From Gammaproteobacteria bacterium (lineage in GTDB: Bacteria > Pseudomonadota > Gammaproteobacteria > Competibacterales > Competibacteraceae): 64,000 bases of DNA. The position numbers were made by a program, and so were the translations under genes. Of the stretch, positions 1 to 9,390 are shown one piece after another. Numbering within the stretch: the stretch's first letter is position 1; every line of letters starts with the position of its first letter. The notes beneath the pieces are model-generated. The model was given only the letters and a program-made list of their open reading frames with translations, was not told where the DNA came from and made no database searches. Location: positions 62,001 through 126,000 of the forward strand of contig JACKNC010000001.1 in assembly GCA_024235095.1 (NCBI GenBank), read 5' to 3'.

Positions 1-1182
1 GCGTGGCGCTGGGGAGGCAAACCGGCTCTAATCAGCACCCTGCCGGCTATGGGCCTGGCCTTGGGTCTGGTGATCCTGAATTTTCGTTTTCGCGTCTGGC
101 GTTGGGAGCGATCGACTGTGCTGGGCGCGGGTCTGACGGCAATGATCCTGGGCATCAGCATCCCTGTAACGGGAAATTACTATATGGAACAACGTTTTTC
201 TCAGGCCGAGCATGATTGGGAAACCCGTTTGCAACACTGGCGGGCGGTTCTGTTCATGATGAATGCCGATTGGGCTACTGATTTGTGGGGCATGGGCATT
301 GGCAAGTTTCCAGCAACTTATTTCTGGCGCAATCCCGCTGATGAATTTCCAGGTAATCTCCAATACGAAACTGAAAACAACAATACCTTCCTGCGGATCA
401 GTGGCGCCCGTTATCCGCGTGGCTATGGCGAACCGTTGCGCATTGGTCAGCGGGTAGCGCCGCAACTCTATACACTTTATACGCTGTCTCTGGACGCGCG
501 CGCTCCGGAAAAACCGGCGATAGTTAATATAGCGCTCTGTCAAAAATGGCTGCTTTATCCTTTCGGTTGCAGCGGGCGTTCGCTGAAGATTGAAAATCGC
601 GACTGGCAACATTTCGAGATAACGTTGAATACATTAGGGTTTGCTGGAGATGTCTGGGGATCGCGCCGCACTGCCCAATTAATATTGAGTAACTCTACCG
701 GCGGCGCTCTGTTGGATGTCGATAATATTCAACTGAACGACCCTATCTCTGGCGCTGAATTGCTTGCGAATGGCAATTTCTCCCACGGCGGCGACCGCTG
801 GTTTTTCACCAGTGACCGCCACCATTTGCCTTGGCATGCCAAGAATTTGTGGCTAAATATACTCTTCGATCAGGGTTGGATCGGAGTAGTGCTGTTCGGA
901 CTGCTAACCTTACTAGGATTGGGGCGGGCTTTTCTTGAATTCGAACATCGTGACAATTCCCTGGCGTTAGCCTTGCTTGCATCGCTGTCGGGTTTTCTCA
1001 CTGTAGGACTGTTTAACAGCTTGCTGGATGTGCCGCGGTTGACCCTGATGTACTATTTGCTGCTCTTTACCACATTATTGGAACCGTTCCCTTTGGTTAA
1101 AACCGGCCAGCCTGTCCACGCTCATCGGCCCACGGCGAATCACCACGTCCCCAGCCACTCCCGCGTCCAGGCTGCAACCTGA
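1..1182 (+). CDS. O-antigen ligase-like membrane protein, 5' end outside window
   Basis: The reading frame is open from base 1, so the N-terminus lies upstream of the window; the first internal ATG is at 49. What is visible is a C-terminal part of at least 377 residues. Hydrophobic segments near the start, a large soluble insertion of about 150 residues (roughly residues 110-260), then three hydrophobic segments around 270-350. The segment HLPWHAKNLWLNILFDQG resembles the C-terminal periplasmic loop of Wzy/WaaL-type O-antigen ligases, which join or polymerise glycans on lipid carriers at the inner membrane. The soluble insertion (W-Q-H-F-E-I-T-L, A-N-G-N-F-S) looks like a beta jelly-roll carbohydrate-binding module; this is inference. 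Its 3' end overlaps the convergent hydrolase gene by 43 bp. The neighbouring exosortase-associated genes place it at the edge of an exopolysaccharide cluster. Confidence 0.65.
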   Translation, partial: AWRWGGKPALISTLPAMGLALGLVILNFRFRVWRWERSTVLGAGLTAMILGISIPVTGNYYMEQRFSQAEHDWETRLQHWRAVLFMMNADWATDLWGMGIGKFPATYFWRNPADEFPGNLQYETENNNTFLRISGARYPRGYGEPLRIGQRVAPQLYTLYTLSLDARAPEKPAIVNIALCQKWLLYPFGCSGRSLKIENRDWQHFEITLNTLGFAGDVWGSRRTAQLILSNSTGGALLDVDNIQLNDPISGAELLANGNFSHGGDRWFFTSDRHHLPWHAKNLWLNILFDQGWIGVVLFGLLTLLGLGRAFLEFEHRDNSLALALLASLSGFLTVGLFNSLLDVPRLTLMYYLLLFTTLLEPFPLVKTGQPVHAHRPTANHHVPSHSRVQAAT

Positions 1183-2000
1183 TCCCGCCATTCGCGACAA
1201 GAGAAGGTATGATTCGCCTCGGCGTATTCGCGCACCGTAACCCGTGGCTGCGCCAGCAAGCGCCGCCAGGTTCGCGCTGTCCTGGTCATATCCCGGAATT
1301 CGGCGGCGGTTAGATCATCGCCGCTGAGAATCAGCAGAATCGGACCGTGGAAGCGACGCCAGCCGTCGGCCATACGCTCGGGCAAGGGTCTCTGTTCCGG
1401 ATGGGCCGCGACCGCCTTGCCTGAGTCGACTGGCCGAGCTTGTCCAAGCAGCGTCCACAGCGAGCGCCAAGCCGCGCTGAACGCAAAATCGCCGCGCCGG
1501 ATCTTGCGCCACAGATCAGGACTGATCAACCGGCTCAGGTAATAGTGGCGGAGGTAGGCGCGCGCCTGTCCCGCCTCGGTGCGCGCCCAAGGATTCAGCA
1601 GCACGAGTCCAGAAACGCGCGGGTCGCGCCAGGCATAGAACAACGCCGCGGAGGCCGCGTCGCACAGCCCCCAGATGACGATTTCCCGCAATTGGGGAAG
1701 CTGCTGAGAAAAGGCGTCCAGCGCCGCGTGAATATCGGCATCGATATTTTCAAAACCGGTAAACTCGCCTCCACCGTCACCCATACCGCGATAGTCAAAA
1801 CGCAACACCGGAACGCCGGCTTGAGCTAAGCTCCGCGCCAGCAAGATGAACTGGCGGTGACTGCCAACGCGATACTGCGGTCCGCCAACGACCACCAACA
1901 CCCCTCGGGTCGCATCCGGCGCGCCGGTATGCAAAATACCTGGCAGTTCCGTGTCTTCACAAGGGAAAACCAGCGCAGTTTCCGCGAAAGCGGGGTTCAT
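1140..2000 (-). CDS. exosortase A system-associated hydrolase 1
   Basis: A 286-residue alpha/beta hydrolase. Visible landmarks are an early VVVGGPQYRVGSHRQ segment, the LRFDYRGMGDGGGE strand-turn, the expected nucleophile-elbow region IWGLCDAASAALFYAW (G-x-C-x-A, so a cysteine sits where serine is usual) and a late SGDD and EANHTFS region supplying the acid and histidine. This matches the family of hydrolases found only beside exosortase-A/PEP-CTERM loci (hydr1 type); the substrate is unknown. It starts with an ATGA overlap on hydrolase 2, so the two are translationally coupled and follow the acyl carrier protein in one leftward operon. Most likely a cytoplasmic enzyme acting on an acyl or glycan intermediate of the exopolysaccharide system, by inference from context. 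Confidence 0.85.
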   Translation of the reverse strand: MNPAFAETALVFPCEDTELPGILHTGAPDATRGVLVVVGGPQYRVGSHRQFILLARSLAQAGVPVLRFDYRGMGDGGGEFTGFENIDADIHAALDAFSQQLPQLREIVIWGLCDAASAALFYAWRDPRVSGLVLLNPWARTEAGQARAYLRHYYLSRLISPDLWRKIRRGDFAFSAAWRSLWTLLGQARPVDSGKAVAAHPEQRPLPERMADGWRRFHGPILLILSGDDLTAAEFRDMTRTARTWRRLLAQPRVTVREYAEANHTFSCREWRDQVAAWTREWLGTW

Positions 2001-2806
2001 GGCGTGTGATCCAGCAAGGCGGTTAACGTCGCCTCCAGAAGAGCCGGGGCTTCGGCAATTTCCTGGGTCGCCCAGAAAGCATCACCAATCACAGGTTGGG
2101 GGTGAACCGCGACTCCTGCGGTGCGCCACGTTTCCACCACGCGCTGACTGGCCGGAGACAATGTCGCGTCTATTGTTCCGGCTACCTCGAACCAGTCGAC
2201 GCAAACCTGGGCGGGCGGCGTAACGGGGCAAGCCTGCTCAAGGGCTGAGGCCAGTTCCGGATGCAGTTCGTAACCGGCAACTTCCAGCGATTGTCCCGCC
2301 GCCAGCTTTTCCTGCAGCTGGCCCATGCTGTCGCCGCCGCCCTTGAAGCGATCAGCGGTCAGCCGCAAACGCAGGAACTGATGGAGGAAGCGTTGACCGG
2401 ATAACACCGGTTGCCAAAGCAGCAGGCGCGCCGCCGCAATGGGTGCGACTCGGTCCATAGCCAGCAACCCACCTAAGCGCAAACCCCAGAGCATCAGATG
2501 TTCGTGACCACGTTGACGCAGCCAGTCTGCACAGCGCCCAAGATCATCCTGCCAGATCGCCCAGCGCGCATCGGCGAAATCACCAGCGCTGTCGCCCGTA
2601 CCATACAGATCGGGGATCAGCACCCCCCACCCGGCGGCGGCCATGCGCTGCGCTTGCAAGGTCGCCATACGTCGCGCTTTGTTCATTTCCTCCGCGAACG
2701 GAGGCACATACAGCACTCCGCCGCATTCCCTGCATCCCGTACTCGGCGGATGGTAAACTGCGAACAGCGCACCCTGGCTGCTAGCCAGAAAAAACGGCTC
2801 GATCAC
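1997..2806 (-). CDS. exosortase A system-associated hydrolase 2
   Basis: A 269-residue alpha/beta hydrolase-fold protein. It has the opening YHPP..C...VLYVPPFAEEMNKAR typical of the hydr2 group, a LIPDLYGTGDSAGD strand-turn, the elbow region LMLWGLRLGGLLAM (G-L-R-L-G, lacking the usual serine nucleophile) and a late VIGDAFWATQEI segment. Proteins of this type occur with exosortase A next to hydrolase 1. The absent nucleophile suggests either a non-canonical activity or a binding role; the chemistry is not known. It lies 6 bp downstream of the acyl carrier protein stop and overlaps hydrolase 1 by four bases, so all three are probably co-transcribed. Confidence 0.82.
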   Translation of the reverse strand: MIEPFFLASSQGALFAVYHPPSTGCRECGGVLYVPPFAEEMNKARRMATLQAQRMAAAGWGVLIPDLYGTGDSAGDFADARWAIWQDDLGRCADWLRQRGHEHLMLWGLRLGGLLAMDRVAPIAAARLLLWQPVLSGQRFLHQFLRLRLTADRFKGGGDSMGQLQEKLAAGQSLEVAGYELHPELASALEQACPVTPPAQVCVDWFEVAGTIDATLSPASQRVVETWRTAGVAVHPQPVIGDAFWATQEIAEAPALLEATLTALLDHTP

Positions 2807-2812
2807 TGGAAT

Positions 2813-3070
2813 TCAGGTTCCCGTCATCACTTTATCCCGGATAAACGCATGAACTGTTCCCACTGTTTCAAAGGTTTCGGCGCTAATTTCGTCATCCGCG
2901 ACCATAATGTCGAAGCGTTCCTCGACCGCGTTGATCAAGGTCACCACCGCCATGGAGTCGAATTCCGGGATGCTGCCCAGCAAGGGAGTGTCCGGGGTGA
3001 ATTTCTGAATCCGATCACCCAGTTGCAATATTTCGCCAATTAATCGCCGCACCTCATCGAACTCGACCAT
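2813..3070 (-). CDS. acyl carrier protein of the exosortase cluster
   Basis: About 85 residues, acyl-carrier-protein length. The phosphopantetheine attachment motif is visible as PEFDSMAVVTLI, with the modified serine in D-S-M, followed by the acidic helix NAVEERFDI. The ATG at 3070 is preferred over an upstream in-frame TTG (3091) because an AGGAG lies about 10 bases ahead of it. It leads a three-gene leftward operon with the two exosortase-associated hydrolases. In PEP-CTERM loci such carriers occur with acyl-CoA ligases and hydrolases and probably carry an acyl group used in exopolysaccharide or sorting chemistry; that role is inferred. Confidence 0.85.
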   Translation of the reverse strand: MVEFDEVRRLIGEILQLGDRIQKFTPDTPLLGSIPEFDSMAVVTLINAVEERFDIMVADDEISAETFETVGTVHAFIRDKVMTGT

Positions 3071-3192
3071 CAATATCCTCTCCTGGGACAAATACTAAGG
3101 GATCAACCGCCCCTGGAAGCCAGGCAAGAACGTTCCAGGATTGGGAAGCAAGATAACGTTGACAGCGGCAAGAATCCAGCCTGTTGGCGCTT

Positions 3193-5901
3193 TTACTCAA
3201 ATGCGTAAGCAAATTCGCCGTCCTGCACCCGCACCTGGACCCGCGCCACCGGTTGGCCGGCCATAATCCGCTTGAGGAATTCCTCACTGATCGCCGGCAG
3301 CACGGTATTGGTCAAAATGGCGTCGACCATGCGCCCGCCGCTTTCCAGTTCGGTGCAACGACTGACGATAAGCTTGACCACCTCGTCGTCATAGACAAAG
3401 GGAACCTTGTGGTTTTCCAGAATCCGTTTCTCAATCCGGCCCAGTTGCAGGCGGACGATATCGCCGATCATGGCGTCATTGAGCGGATAGTAGGGAATCG
3501 TCACCAACCGGCCTAGCAGCGCGGGCGGAAACACTTTCAGCAATGGCTCGCGCAGGGCTTTACTGAGTCCCTCAGCATCTGGCAACAACTCTGGATCCTT
3601 GCACATATTGGCAATCAGATCAGTACCGACGTTGGTAGTCAGCAAAATCAGGGTATTTTTGAAGTCGATGAACCGCCCTTCGCCATCCTCCATCCAGCCC
3701 TTATCGAAGACCTGGAAAAAGATTTCATGCACGTCATGATGCGCTTTTTCGACCTCGTCCAGCAACACCACACTATAGGGACGCCGCCGCACTGCCTCGG
3801 TTAACACACCGCCCTCGCCATAACCGACATAGCCGGGAGGCGCGCCCTTTAGAGTGGAAACGGTATGCGCTTCCTGAAATTCGCTCATGTTAATGGTGAT
3901 AACGTTCTGCTCACCGCCATACAGAGACTCGGCCAAGGCTAACGCCGTTTCGGTCTTGCCCACCCCGGACGGGCCGGCCAGCATGAAGACGCCAATGGGT
4001 TTGTTGGGATTGTCCAGCGCGGCGCGGGAGGTTTGAATGCGCCGGGCGATCATGTCCAGGGCATGACGCTGGCCGATAATGCGGCGATTCAGCAGGTCAG
4101 CCAGCTTCAGCACGGTTTCAATTTCGTTCTTCACCATGCGCCCGACCGGAATGCCAGTCCAATCGGCGACCACCGAGGCTACGGCCTGGGCGTCGACGTC
4201 AGGCAGGATTAACGGTTTTTCGCCCTGCAATTCGTGCAGTTTGGCTTGCAGATCCTTCATCTCCGCTAGGCGAGCGGTTCGTTCCACATTCGGTTCCAGA
4301 GTCGGTTCCGCTGGCGGTTCTTTTGCAGTATCCGCTTCGATCGCGCCGCCAACGCCGCGCAGTTTGGCGCGCAATTCCAGAATCTGGGCGACCAGTCCTT
4401 TTTCTTCCTCCCAGCGGGCTTCTAGTTCGCCTAATCGTGTTTGTTCGACCTGCAATTTTTCCTGGGCATCCGCCTGACGTTGCGCGGTGTCGACACCCAC
4501 CGCAGTTTCACGGTCAATGATTTCCAACTCGGTATTCAGCGCCTCGATATGACGGCGGCAATCCTCCACTTCCGCCGGTACCGCGTGCAAACTGATCGCT
4601 ACCCGGGCGCTGGCCGTATCCAACAGACTGACCGCCTTGTCCGGCAACTGCCGAGCCGGAATATAGCGGTGCGACAGCTTGACCGCCGCCTCCAGCGCCT
4701 CATCGAGAATTTGCACCCGATGGTGCTGTTCCATGGTCGAGGCCATGCCCCGCATCATCAGCACGGTCTTTTCCTCAGTCGGTTCGCCGACTTGCACGAC
4801 CTGGAAGCGCCGGGTCAGCGCCGGGTCTTTTTCGATATGCTTCTTGTATTCGGCCCAGGTGGTGGCGGCGATGGTGCGCAACTTGCCCCGCGCCAAGGCC
4901 GGCTTAAGCAGGTTCGCCGCATCGCCGGTACCTGCTGCGCCACCGGCGCCGATGAGGGTGTGCGCCTCGTCGATGAATAAAATGATCGGCTTGGGCGAGG
5001 ATTGCACCTCGTCAATCACCTGCCGCAAGCGGTTCTCGAATTCGCCCTTCATGCTGGCGCCCGCCTGCAACAGACCGACATCCAGCACCCGCAGGGTCAC
5101 ATCCTGCAAGGGCGGCGGCACATCTCCGGCAGCGATTCGCTGGGCAAAGCCTTCCACAACCGCCGTTTTGCCCACCCCGGCCTCGCCGGTCAGGATCGGA
5201 TTGTTTTGCCGACGACGCATGAGAATATCGACGATCTGACGAATTTCCTCGTCGCGCCCGACAATCGGATCGAGTTCCCCGGTGCGCGCCCGTTCGGTCA
5301 GATCGACGGAAAAGCGTTGCAAGGCTTCCTGCTTGCCCATTTGCGCAGGCGCTATAGCCTCGCTGGCCTCGCCCGGCGCCGCGCCGCCGCCCACCTGGGA
5401 GCCGTCCGTGGCGCGCAGCCCACTTTCCGGCGAGGCGGCGATGATATCGCCGAAGCGTTCAATCAGTTCGTCGAGCTTGATCTTGTCGAACTCGCGGGAA
5501 ATCGCCAGCAGGGCGTTGCGCAGATCCGGCGTTTTCAACATTCCCACGATGAGATGACCGGTGCGCACCTGAGCATCCTTGAACATCAGGGTGGCGTACA
5601 CCCAGCCCTCCTTGACCGCGGCGTCGACATGGGAGGATAGGTCGGAAATCGATGTCGCGCCGCGCGGCAGGCGGTCGAGCGCATCGGTAAAATCCTTGGC
5701 CACGCGGGATGGGTTCAAGCTGAAATGCTGAATGATGCGATGCAGATCCGAATCCTGCAATTGCAGCACCTGATGCAGCCAATGCACCAACTCTACATAG
5801 GGGTTGCCCCGCAGTTTGCAAAATACGGTAGCGCTTTCAATGGCTTTATAACCCAGACTGTTCAGTTTCCCGAACAGCGCGACGCGACTAATTTCAGCCA
5901 T
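3193..5901 (-). CDS. clpV: T6SS sheath-recycling ATPase ClpV (TssH)
   Basis: A 902-residue class I AAA+ disaggregase, normal for ClpV. Order: N-terminal domain (to about 160), first AAA module with Walker A GEAGVGKTA and Walker B LFIDEAHTLIG, a coiled-coil middle domain rich in E/R/Q (about 400-540), second AAA module with Walker A GPSGVGKTE and VLLDEVEKAH, and a C-terminal D2-small domain. ClpV pulls apart contracted TssB/TssC sheaths so they can be rebuilt. The T6SS context and the lack of ClpB-specific neighbours separate it from ClpB, and the true ClpA lies at 44.7 kb. An AAAGGAG sits about 10 bases before the ATG at 5901. It is the last gene of the left T6SS arm. Confidence 0.96.
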   Translation of the reverse strand: MAEISRVALFGKLNSLGYKAIESATVFCKLRGNPYVELVHWLHQVLQLQDSDLHRIIQHFSLNPSRVAKDFTDALDRLPRGATSISDLSSHVDAAVKEGWVYATLMFKDAQVRTGHLIVGMLKTPDLRNALLAISREFDKIKLDELIERFGDIIAASPESGLRATDGSQVGGGAAPGEASEAIAPAQMGKQEALQRFSVDLTERARTGELDPIVGRDEEIRQIVDILMRRRQNNPILTGEAGVGKTAVVEGFAQRIAAGDVPPPLQDVTLRVLDVGLLQAGASMKGEFENRLRQVIDEVQSSPKPIILFIDEAHTLIGAGGAAGTGDAANLLKPALARGKLRTIAATTWAEYKKHIEKDPALTRRFQVVQVGEPTEEKTVLMMRGMASTMEQHHRVQILDEALEAAVKLSHRYIPARQLPDKAVSLLDTASARVAISLHAVPAEVEDCRRHIEALNTELEIIDRETAVGVDTAQRQADAQEKLQVEQTRLGELEARWEEEKGLVAQILELRAKLRGVGGAIEADTAKEPPAEPTLEPNVERTARLAEMKDLQAKLHELQGEKPLILPDVDAQAVASVVADWTGIPVGRMVKNEIETVLKLADLLNRRIIGQRHALDMIARRIQTSRAALDNPNKPIGVFMLAGPSGVGKTETALALAESLYGGEQNVITINMSEFQEAHTVSTLKGAPPGYVGYGEGGVLTEAVRRRPYSVVLLDEVEKAHHDVHEIFFQVFDKGWMEDGEGRFIDFKNTLILLTTNVGTDLIANMCKDPELLPDAEGLSKALREPLLKVFPPALLGRLVTIPYYPLNDAMIGDIVRLQLGRIEKRILENHKVPFVYDDEVVKLIVSRCTELESGGRMVDAILTNTVLPAISEEFLKRIMAGQPVARVQVRVQDGEFAYAFE

Positions 5902-5925
5902 GGATTCGGACTCCTTTGCATGAGA

Positions 5926-5952
5926 TTAAAGGTTAAAGGTTAAAGGTTAAAG
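5926..5952. repeat. heptamer tandem repeat TTAAAGG (3 full copies plus 6 nt)
   Basis: Three perfect consecutive TTAAAGG units and a fourth lacking its last base lie between the tssG stop and the clpV start, just upstream of the clpV ribosome binding site. On the coding (minus) strand the unit reads CCTTTAA. The array is not in a coding frame, so copy-number change would alter spacing, not protein sequence. Confidence 0.95.
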
Positions 5953-5972
5953 ATCTCTTTAGCCGTTATCCT

Positions 5973-7010
5973 TTAGCTTTCTGTACAGTAGGTTACAGCA
6001 TCGAGCTTTAAGTCGTCGGCGTCGCGCGCCAGAGGCTGGCTGGTCAACCAGGTGGTCCAACCCAGTTGCGACTGCTCGCCCAGTTTGAGCGGCGGCACTT
6101 CTTCTTTCCTGAGCACCAGATTGACATCCCATAACAGTTCATCGCCGATGTAGTTGCGCACCCAGGCAACCAGGCGACGCAAGCTGTCGCTGCCAGGCAG
6201 GAAGCGTTGAAATTCCGTTAATCCCATCGGCCCGATCACAATGCGAAACTTGTATTGGCGATCCCAGATCCGTTCGCCGATCACCGCGGTCATACCCAAC
6301 AATCCAGTCGCGGGGGTTTCTCCAAGCCGACATTGGCTGGCTGGGGAGAGCGGCAACCAGTGGCCAACAAAGGTTTCAATACCCACCGGCAGATGGAAAA
6401 AATCCGCCAGAATCGCTTCCAGTCCCTCGGCATTGCGGGTCTGACAAGCCAGGCGTCCAGCGTAATGAAACTTGGCTAGATCCGGCGCGGCGTCCCGATT
6501 CCACAAGGAGGGCATGCCCAGCCCGAAGGCTGCGCCGATATACACATCGAAACGATTGGTTTCTGGCCGGTCAAAATTGACGGTAGGTTGCGCGTCCGCC
6601 CAGGCCCGGTAAAACAGGCTGATTATTCGATGGTGAAAAATGTCGGCGAAACGGGAAAAAGTGAGATCGCTATAACCTCGTTTGCGCTCGTAGGCGTATT
6701 CGGTCAGATGCAGGGGCAATGGACCTTGCGGTCCGAACAAACCGAGAAAATATTCGGCCAGACGCGGTGGACGCTGTTCGTCGCCAGGGTCGAACGATGC
6801 CAGGGTGGATGGCGCGAACGCCATCGAGGGTTCCTGCGTTAACCGCACCGGATCGTCACGCAGGCGCATGGCCTTGCCCAGCCGTGGCTGCTCCCGATAG
6901 CGGCATTCCAGTCGCCGCAGCGCCTGGAAGAAATGAAAGGCATAGGGCTTGCGCTGCAAGGCCTCGAATAAATCTACAGCGTATGCTGACGTCCGATCCG
7001 GGCTGGCCAT
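5973..7010 (-). CDS. tssG: T6SS baseplate protein TssG
   Basis: 345 residues, typical of the TssG/ImpH family. The N-terminus carries the family pattern F-F-Q-A-L-R-R-L-E (about 28-36), and the middle has the region LPLHLTEYAYERKRGYSDLTFSRFADIFHHR split over about 96-130, with the FxDIFHHR core diagnostic of TssG. TssG binds TssF and TssE to form the baseplate wedge around the VgrG hub. The start lies inside the end of tssF (37-bp overlap), so it is translationally coupled. Nothing is truncated; the protein ends 71 bases before the clpV start codon. Confidence 0.95.
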   Translation of the reverse strand: MASPDRTSAYAVDLFEALQRKPYAFHFFQALRRLECRYREQPRLGKAMRLRDDPVRLTQEPSMAFAPSTLASFDPGDEQRPPRLAEYFLGLFGPQGPLPLHLTEYAYERKRGYSDLTFSRFADIFHHRIISLFYRAWADAQPTVNFDRPETNRFDVYIGAAFGLGMPSLWNRDAAPDLAKFHYAGRLACQTRNAEGLEAILADFFHLPVGIETFVGHWLPLSPASQCRLGETPATGLLGMTAVIGERIWDRQYKFRIVIGPMGLTEFQRFLPGSDSLRRLVAWVRNYIGDELLWDVNLVLRKEEVPPLKLGEQSQLGWTTWLTSQPLARDADDLKLDAVTYCTES

Positions 7011-8851
7011 CGAATGATCTCACCCCGCTCGGTCGAGCGAACGACCGTTTCAGTGAACGAGTTGATAGAAGCGTATTTAGCGAAGAACCGTTCCAGCACC
7101 GCGCCTAACAGAAAAGCGCCCGCGCCCTCGAAAGCGGCTTCGTCCAGATACACAGTCACCTCCTGGCCTCGGGCGAAGGCGATTGGCCCCGGCGCCAACG
7201 CCCGGCGGGTGATCGGTTTCGCTTGTACCGAAACTACACCGTCGATCTGCCTTTGCACCGTCGCTTCCGCCAGATCGCCATACAACGCTAGCAATTCGCG
7301 CAGCGCCGCCGCTCCTTGCCGTTCGTCAGTGTCAGTGATCGACAGGTAATTCAAACTCAAATGGCTGATCAAGCGCCAAGCGGTGTCGCCGTGGGCGCGG
7401 GAAAAGCGCGGCAACGAGGGACCGGTCACACAACGCACGGCTTTCACCGGGGCGCCAGAACTCAGGGTAAAATCGGTTTCGCCCCGTCCGATCGGCATAT
7501 GTAATGGTAAATCGCGATTGGTGCAGAGCGTCGAGACCGCGAGTTGTTGCAGATTGCCGCGATAGGGCACCTCGTCAGCGTCGACCAGCGCCAGATAGAT
7601 TTCGCTGCCGATATAACTAGAGCGCGGCCCGACTCTTCGCTGGTGGCTGGACAGCAGCCGGGGCAGGCGATGCACGGTATAGAAAGAACGCTGGCTGCGC
7701 TGATTGAGCCGGTCATAGTGCGCATAAAACGGCAGAAATTCCTGCTCCTCGCCCTCGGCGCCAATACCGGTAACACCTTTAACTTGATAAACCTCGAAGT
7801 CCATTGGACGGGTGCGATCGGGGATCACATGATACTCGGCAACCTGAGGACCCAAATGGATGCGGTCAGCGCGTTTGGGAAAGAGATTAACCGCCGGGGC
7901 GCAGAACAGCACAAAATTCTCTGCCGCCACCCGGTTTTCCAGGGCTGAATCGGCGCGATTCAGCAGAATCAGAATTTCCAGCTCCTCGCCCGTACACCGA
8001 CGCACGGATGAACCCAGCCCGCTCAGCTCCACGAACAGATAGCGCTGCGGAAAGGCGAAATATTCCTGCAACAGGCGATAACCTTGAAACGAGGGCGGCG
8101 CGTAGGGCAACAGCGCCTGATCTTGCTCGAAGCCCAGGCGATGAATAGCTGGGCCGGGAATCACTTCGTGCCAGGGGGCGGGCCGCTGGCCGGGCCGCGC
8201 CACCAGCGTCACCACATTTGCCAGCAATTGTTCATACAGATGCATGGGCAACGCATCACTGCCTTGCAAATACAGAGATAACCGTTCCAGGGGCAGTTTG
8301 CTGAACAGCAGGCCAGGCTGGGTCGTGCGCAAGCGCAGACGAACGCCCGCCCGAATTTTGTGCGCTTGGGGCAAATCCAGCGCGGCGACAGGTTCCTTGC
8401 CGGCGAAGTAGTGCGCCTCGGTAATCTCCAGCGGCCATAAAGTCACCGGGTGCGCCGTGCGATATTCGCAGGAGGTTTGTTCGCCTTTCCCTAACAGACT
8501 GCGCAGTTCAGCATCCCGGGGAATCACAAAACCCTGTTCCAGCGCCCCCTCGGTAGGGTCTGGCAGAAAACGCGCGATGGCCATGGAAGGCGTCGGCGCC
8601 AGATAATGCGGATAGAGAACCTCCAGTAAATGCTGGGTGAACTGGGGAAACTCGGCGTCCATCTTGAGCTGCACCCGCGCCGCCAGGAAACTGAAACCCT
8701 CCAGCAGGCGTTCTACATATGGGTCGGCGCATTCAAAACCTTCCAACCCCAAGCGTCCGGCGATTTTCGGGAACTCGCGGGCAAATTCGCCCCCCAGTTC
8801 ACGTACAAATTGCAGCTCTCGGTTGTAGTATTGAAGCAGGCGGGGGTCCAT
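6974..8851 (-). CDS. tssF: T6SS baseplate protein TssF
   Basis: 625 residues, full-length for TssF/ImpG. The start MDPRLLQYYNRELQFVRELG and the following F-A-R-E-F-P-K-I-A-G-R-L are the family signature. Further recognisable segments are DPYVERLLEGFSFLAARVQ and the conserved FPQFTQHLLEVLYPHYLAPTP region (given in parts). With TssG and TssE it forms the baseplate wedge docked on the TssJLM membrane complex through TssK. Its ATG shares one base with the tssE stop (TGATG) and its end overlaps tssG, so tssE-tssF-tssG form a tight block. Confidence 0.96.
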   Translation of the reverse strand: MDPRLLQYYNRELQFVRELGGEFAREFPKIAGRLGLEGFECADPYVERLLEGFSFLAARVQLKMDAEFPQFTQHLLEVLYPHYLAPTPSMAIARFLPDPTEGALEQGFVIPRDAELRSLLGKGEQTSCEYRTAHPVTLWPLEITEAHYFAGKEPVAALDLPQAHKIRAGVRLRLRTTQPGLLFSKLPLERLSLYLQGSDALPMHLYEQLLANVVTLVARPGQRPAPWHEVIPGPAIHRLGFEQDQALLPYAPPSFQGYRLLQEYFAFPQRYLFVELSGLGSSVRRCTGEELEILILLNRADSALENRVAAENFVLFCAPAVNLFPKRADRIHLGPQVAEYHVIPDRTRPMDFEVYQVKGVTGIGAEGEEQEFLPFYAHYDRLNQRSQRSFYTVHRLPRLLSSHQRRVGPRSSYIGSEIYLALVDADEVPYRGNLQQLAVSTLCTNRDLPLHMPIGRGETDFTLSSGAPVKAVRCVTGPSLPRFSRAHGDTAWRLISHLSLNYLSITDTDERQGAAALRELLALYGDLAEATVQRQIDGVVSVQAKPITRRALAPGPIAFARGQEVTVYLDEAAFEGAGAFLLGAVLERFFAKYASINSFTETVVRSTERGEIIRWPARIGRQHTL

Positions 8852-9369
8852 CAGCGCACCCTCGACTTGCGGGTTTCCTCTTCGACTTTCACCTGACCGC
8901 TTTCCAGGTCAATCTCGGTTTTCAAATACAATTGTTGCGGCAAAGGCTGTCCCCATAGTTCGCCTTCAATTTCAAAGGTCAGAGCGTTATGACTCATCTG
9001 CGCGGCGGTCAGGTTCGCCCGGACGCGCAAAGTGCCCCGCAAAATGCGCGGCTCGAAATCGATCACCGACTGCCGCAGCAAATTTTCCAGCATGTTCAGA
9101 TCAAGAATGCGCACCGTCATGCCCGCCAGCGGCGGGATGCCAAAGTTGAGCACGGAACTGGCGGCTAGAGGATAGCGCTCCATTTGTTCAGGACTGAACG
9201 GACGCCCGGCGTTGAACAGCCAGGCCAGATCGCGCAGCACGCACTCCCGCAACCGGCTCATGGACAAGACCCGCTTTTCGCGGGATTCCTGCAGCTGATC
9301 AGGCTCCTCATCGGTCAACCGATCGAGCAACGAAGGCTGCAAGCGTTCCTGGGGCGTGAGTTCAGCCAC
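8851..9369 (-). CDS. tssE: T6SS baseplate protein TssE (gp25-like)
   Basis: 172 residues, a gp25-family lysozyme-like baseplate protein without lysozyme activity. Motifs: LQPSLLDRLTDEEP near the start, the central LRECVLRDLAWLFN, and VLNFGIPPLAGM, which are typical of TssE; a later segment RANLTAAQMSHNALTFEIEG fits the EPR-type gp25 core region. The start codon is a GTG at 9369 and no strong ribosome binding site is evident before it, so the start is the least certain part. It acts as a sheath-baseplate connector that primes TssB/C polymerisation. Confidence 0.93.
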   Translation of the reverse strand: MAELTPQERLQPSLLDRLTDEEPDQLQESREKRVLSMSRLRECVLRDLAWLFNAGRPFSPEQMERYPLAASSVLNFGIPPLAGMTVRILDLNMLENLLRQSVIDFEPRILRGTLRVRANLTAAQMSHNALTFEIEGELWGQPLPQQLYLKTEIDLESGQVKVEEETRKSRVR

Positions 9370-9390
9370 GGGAGCGGGGGGAAATCATCA

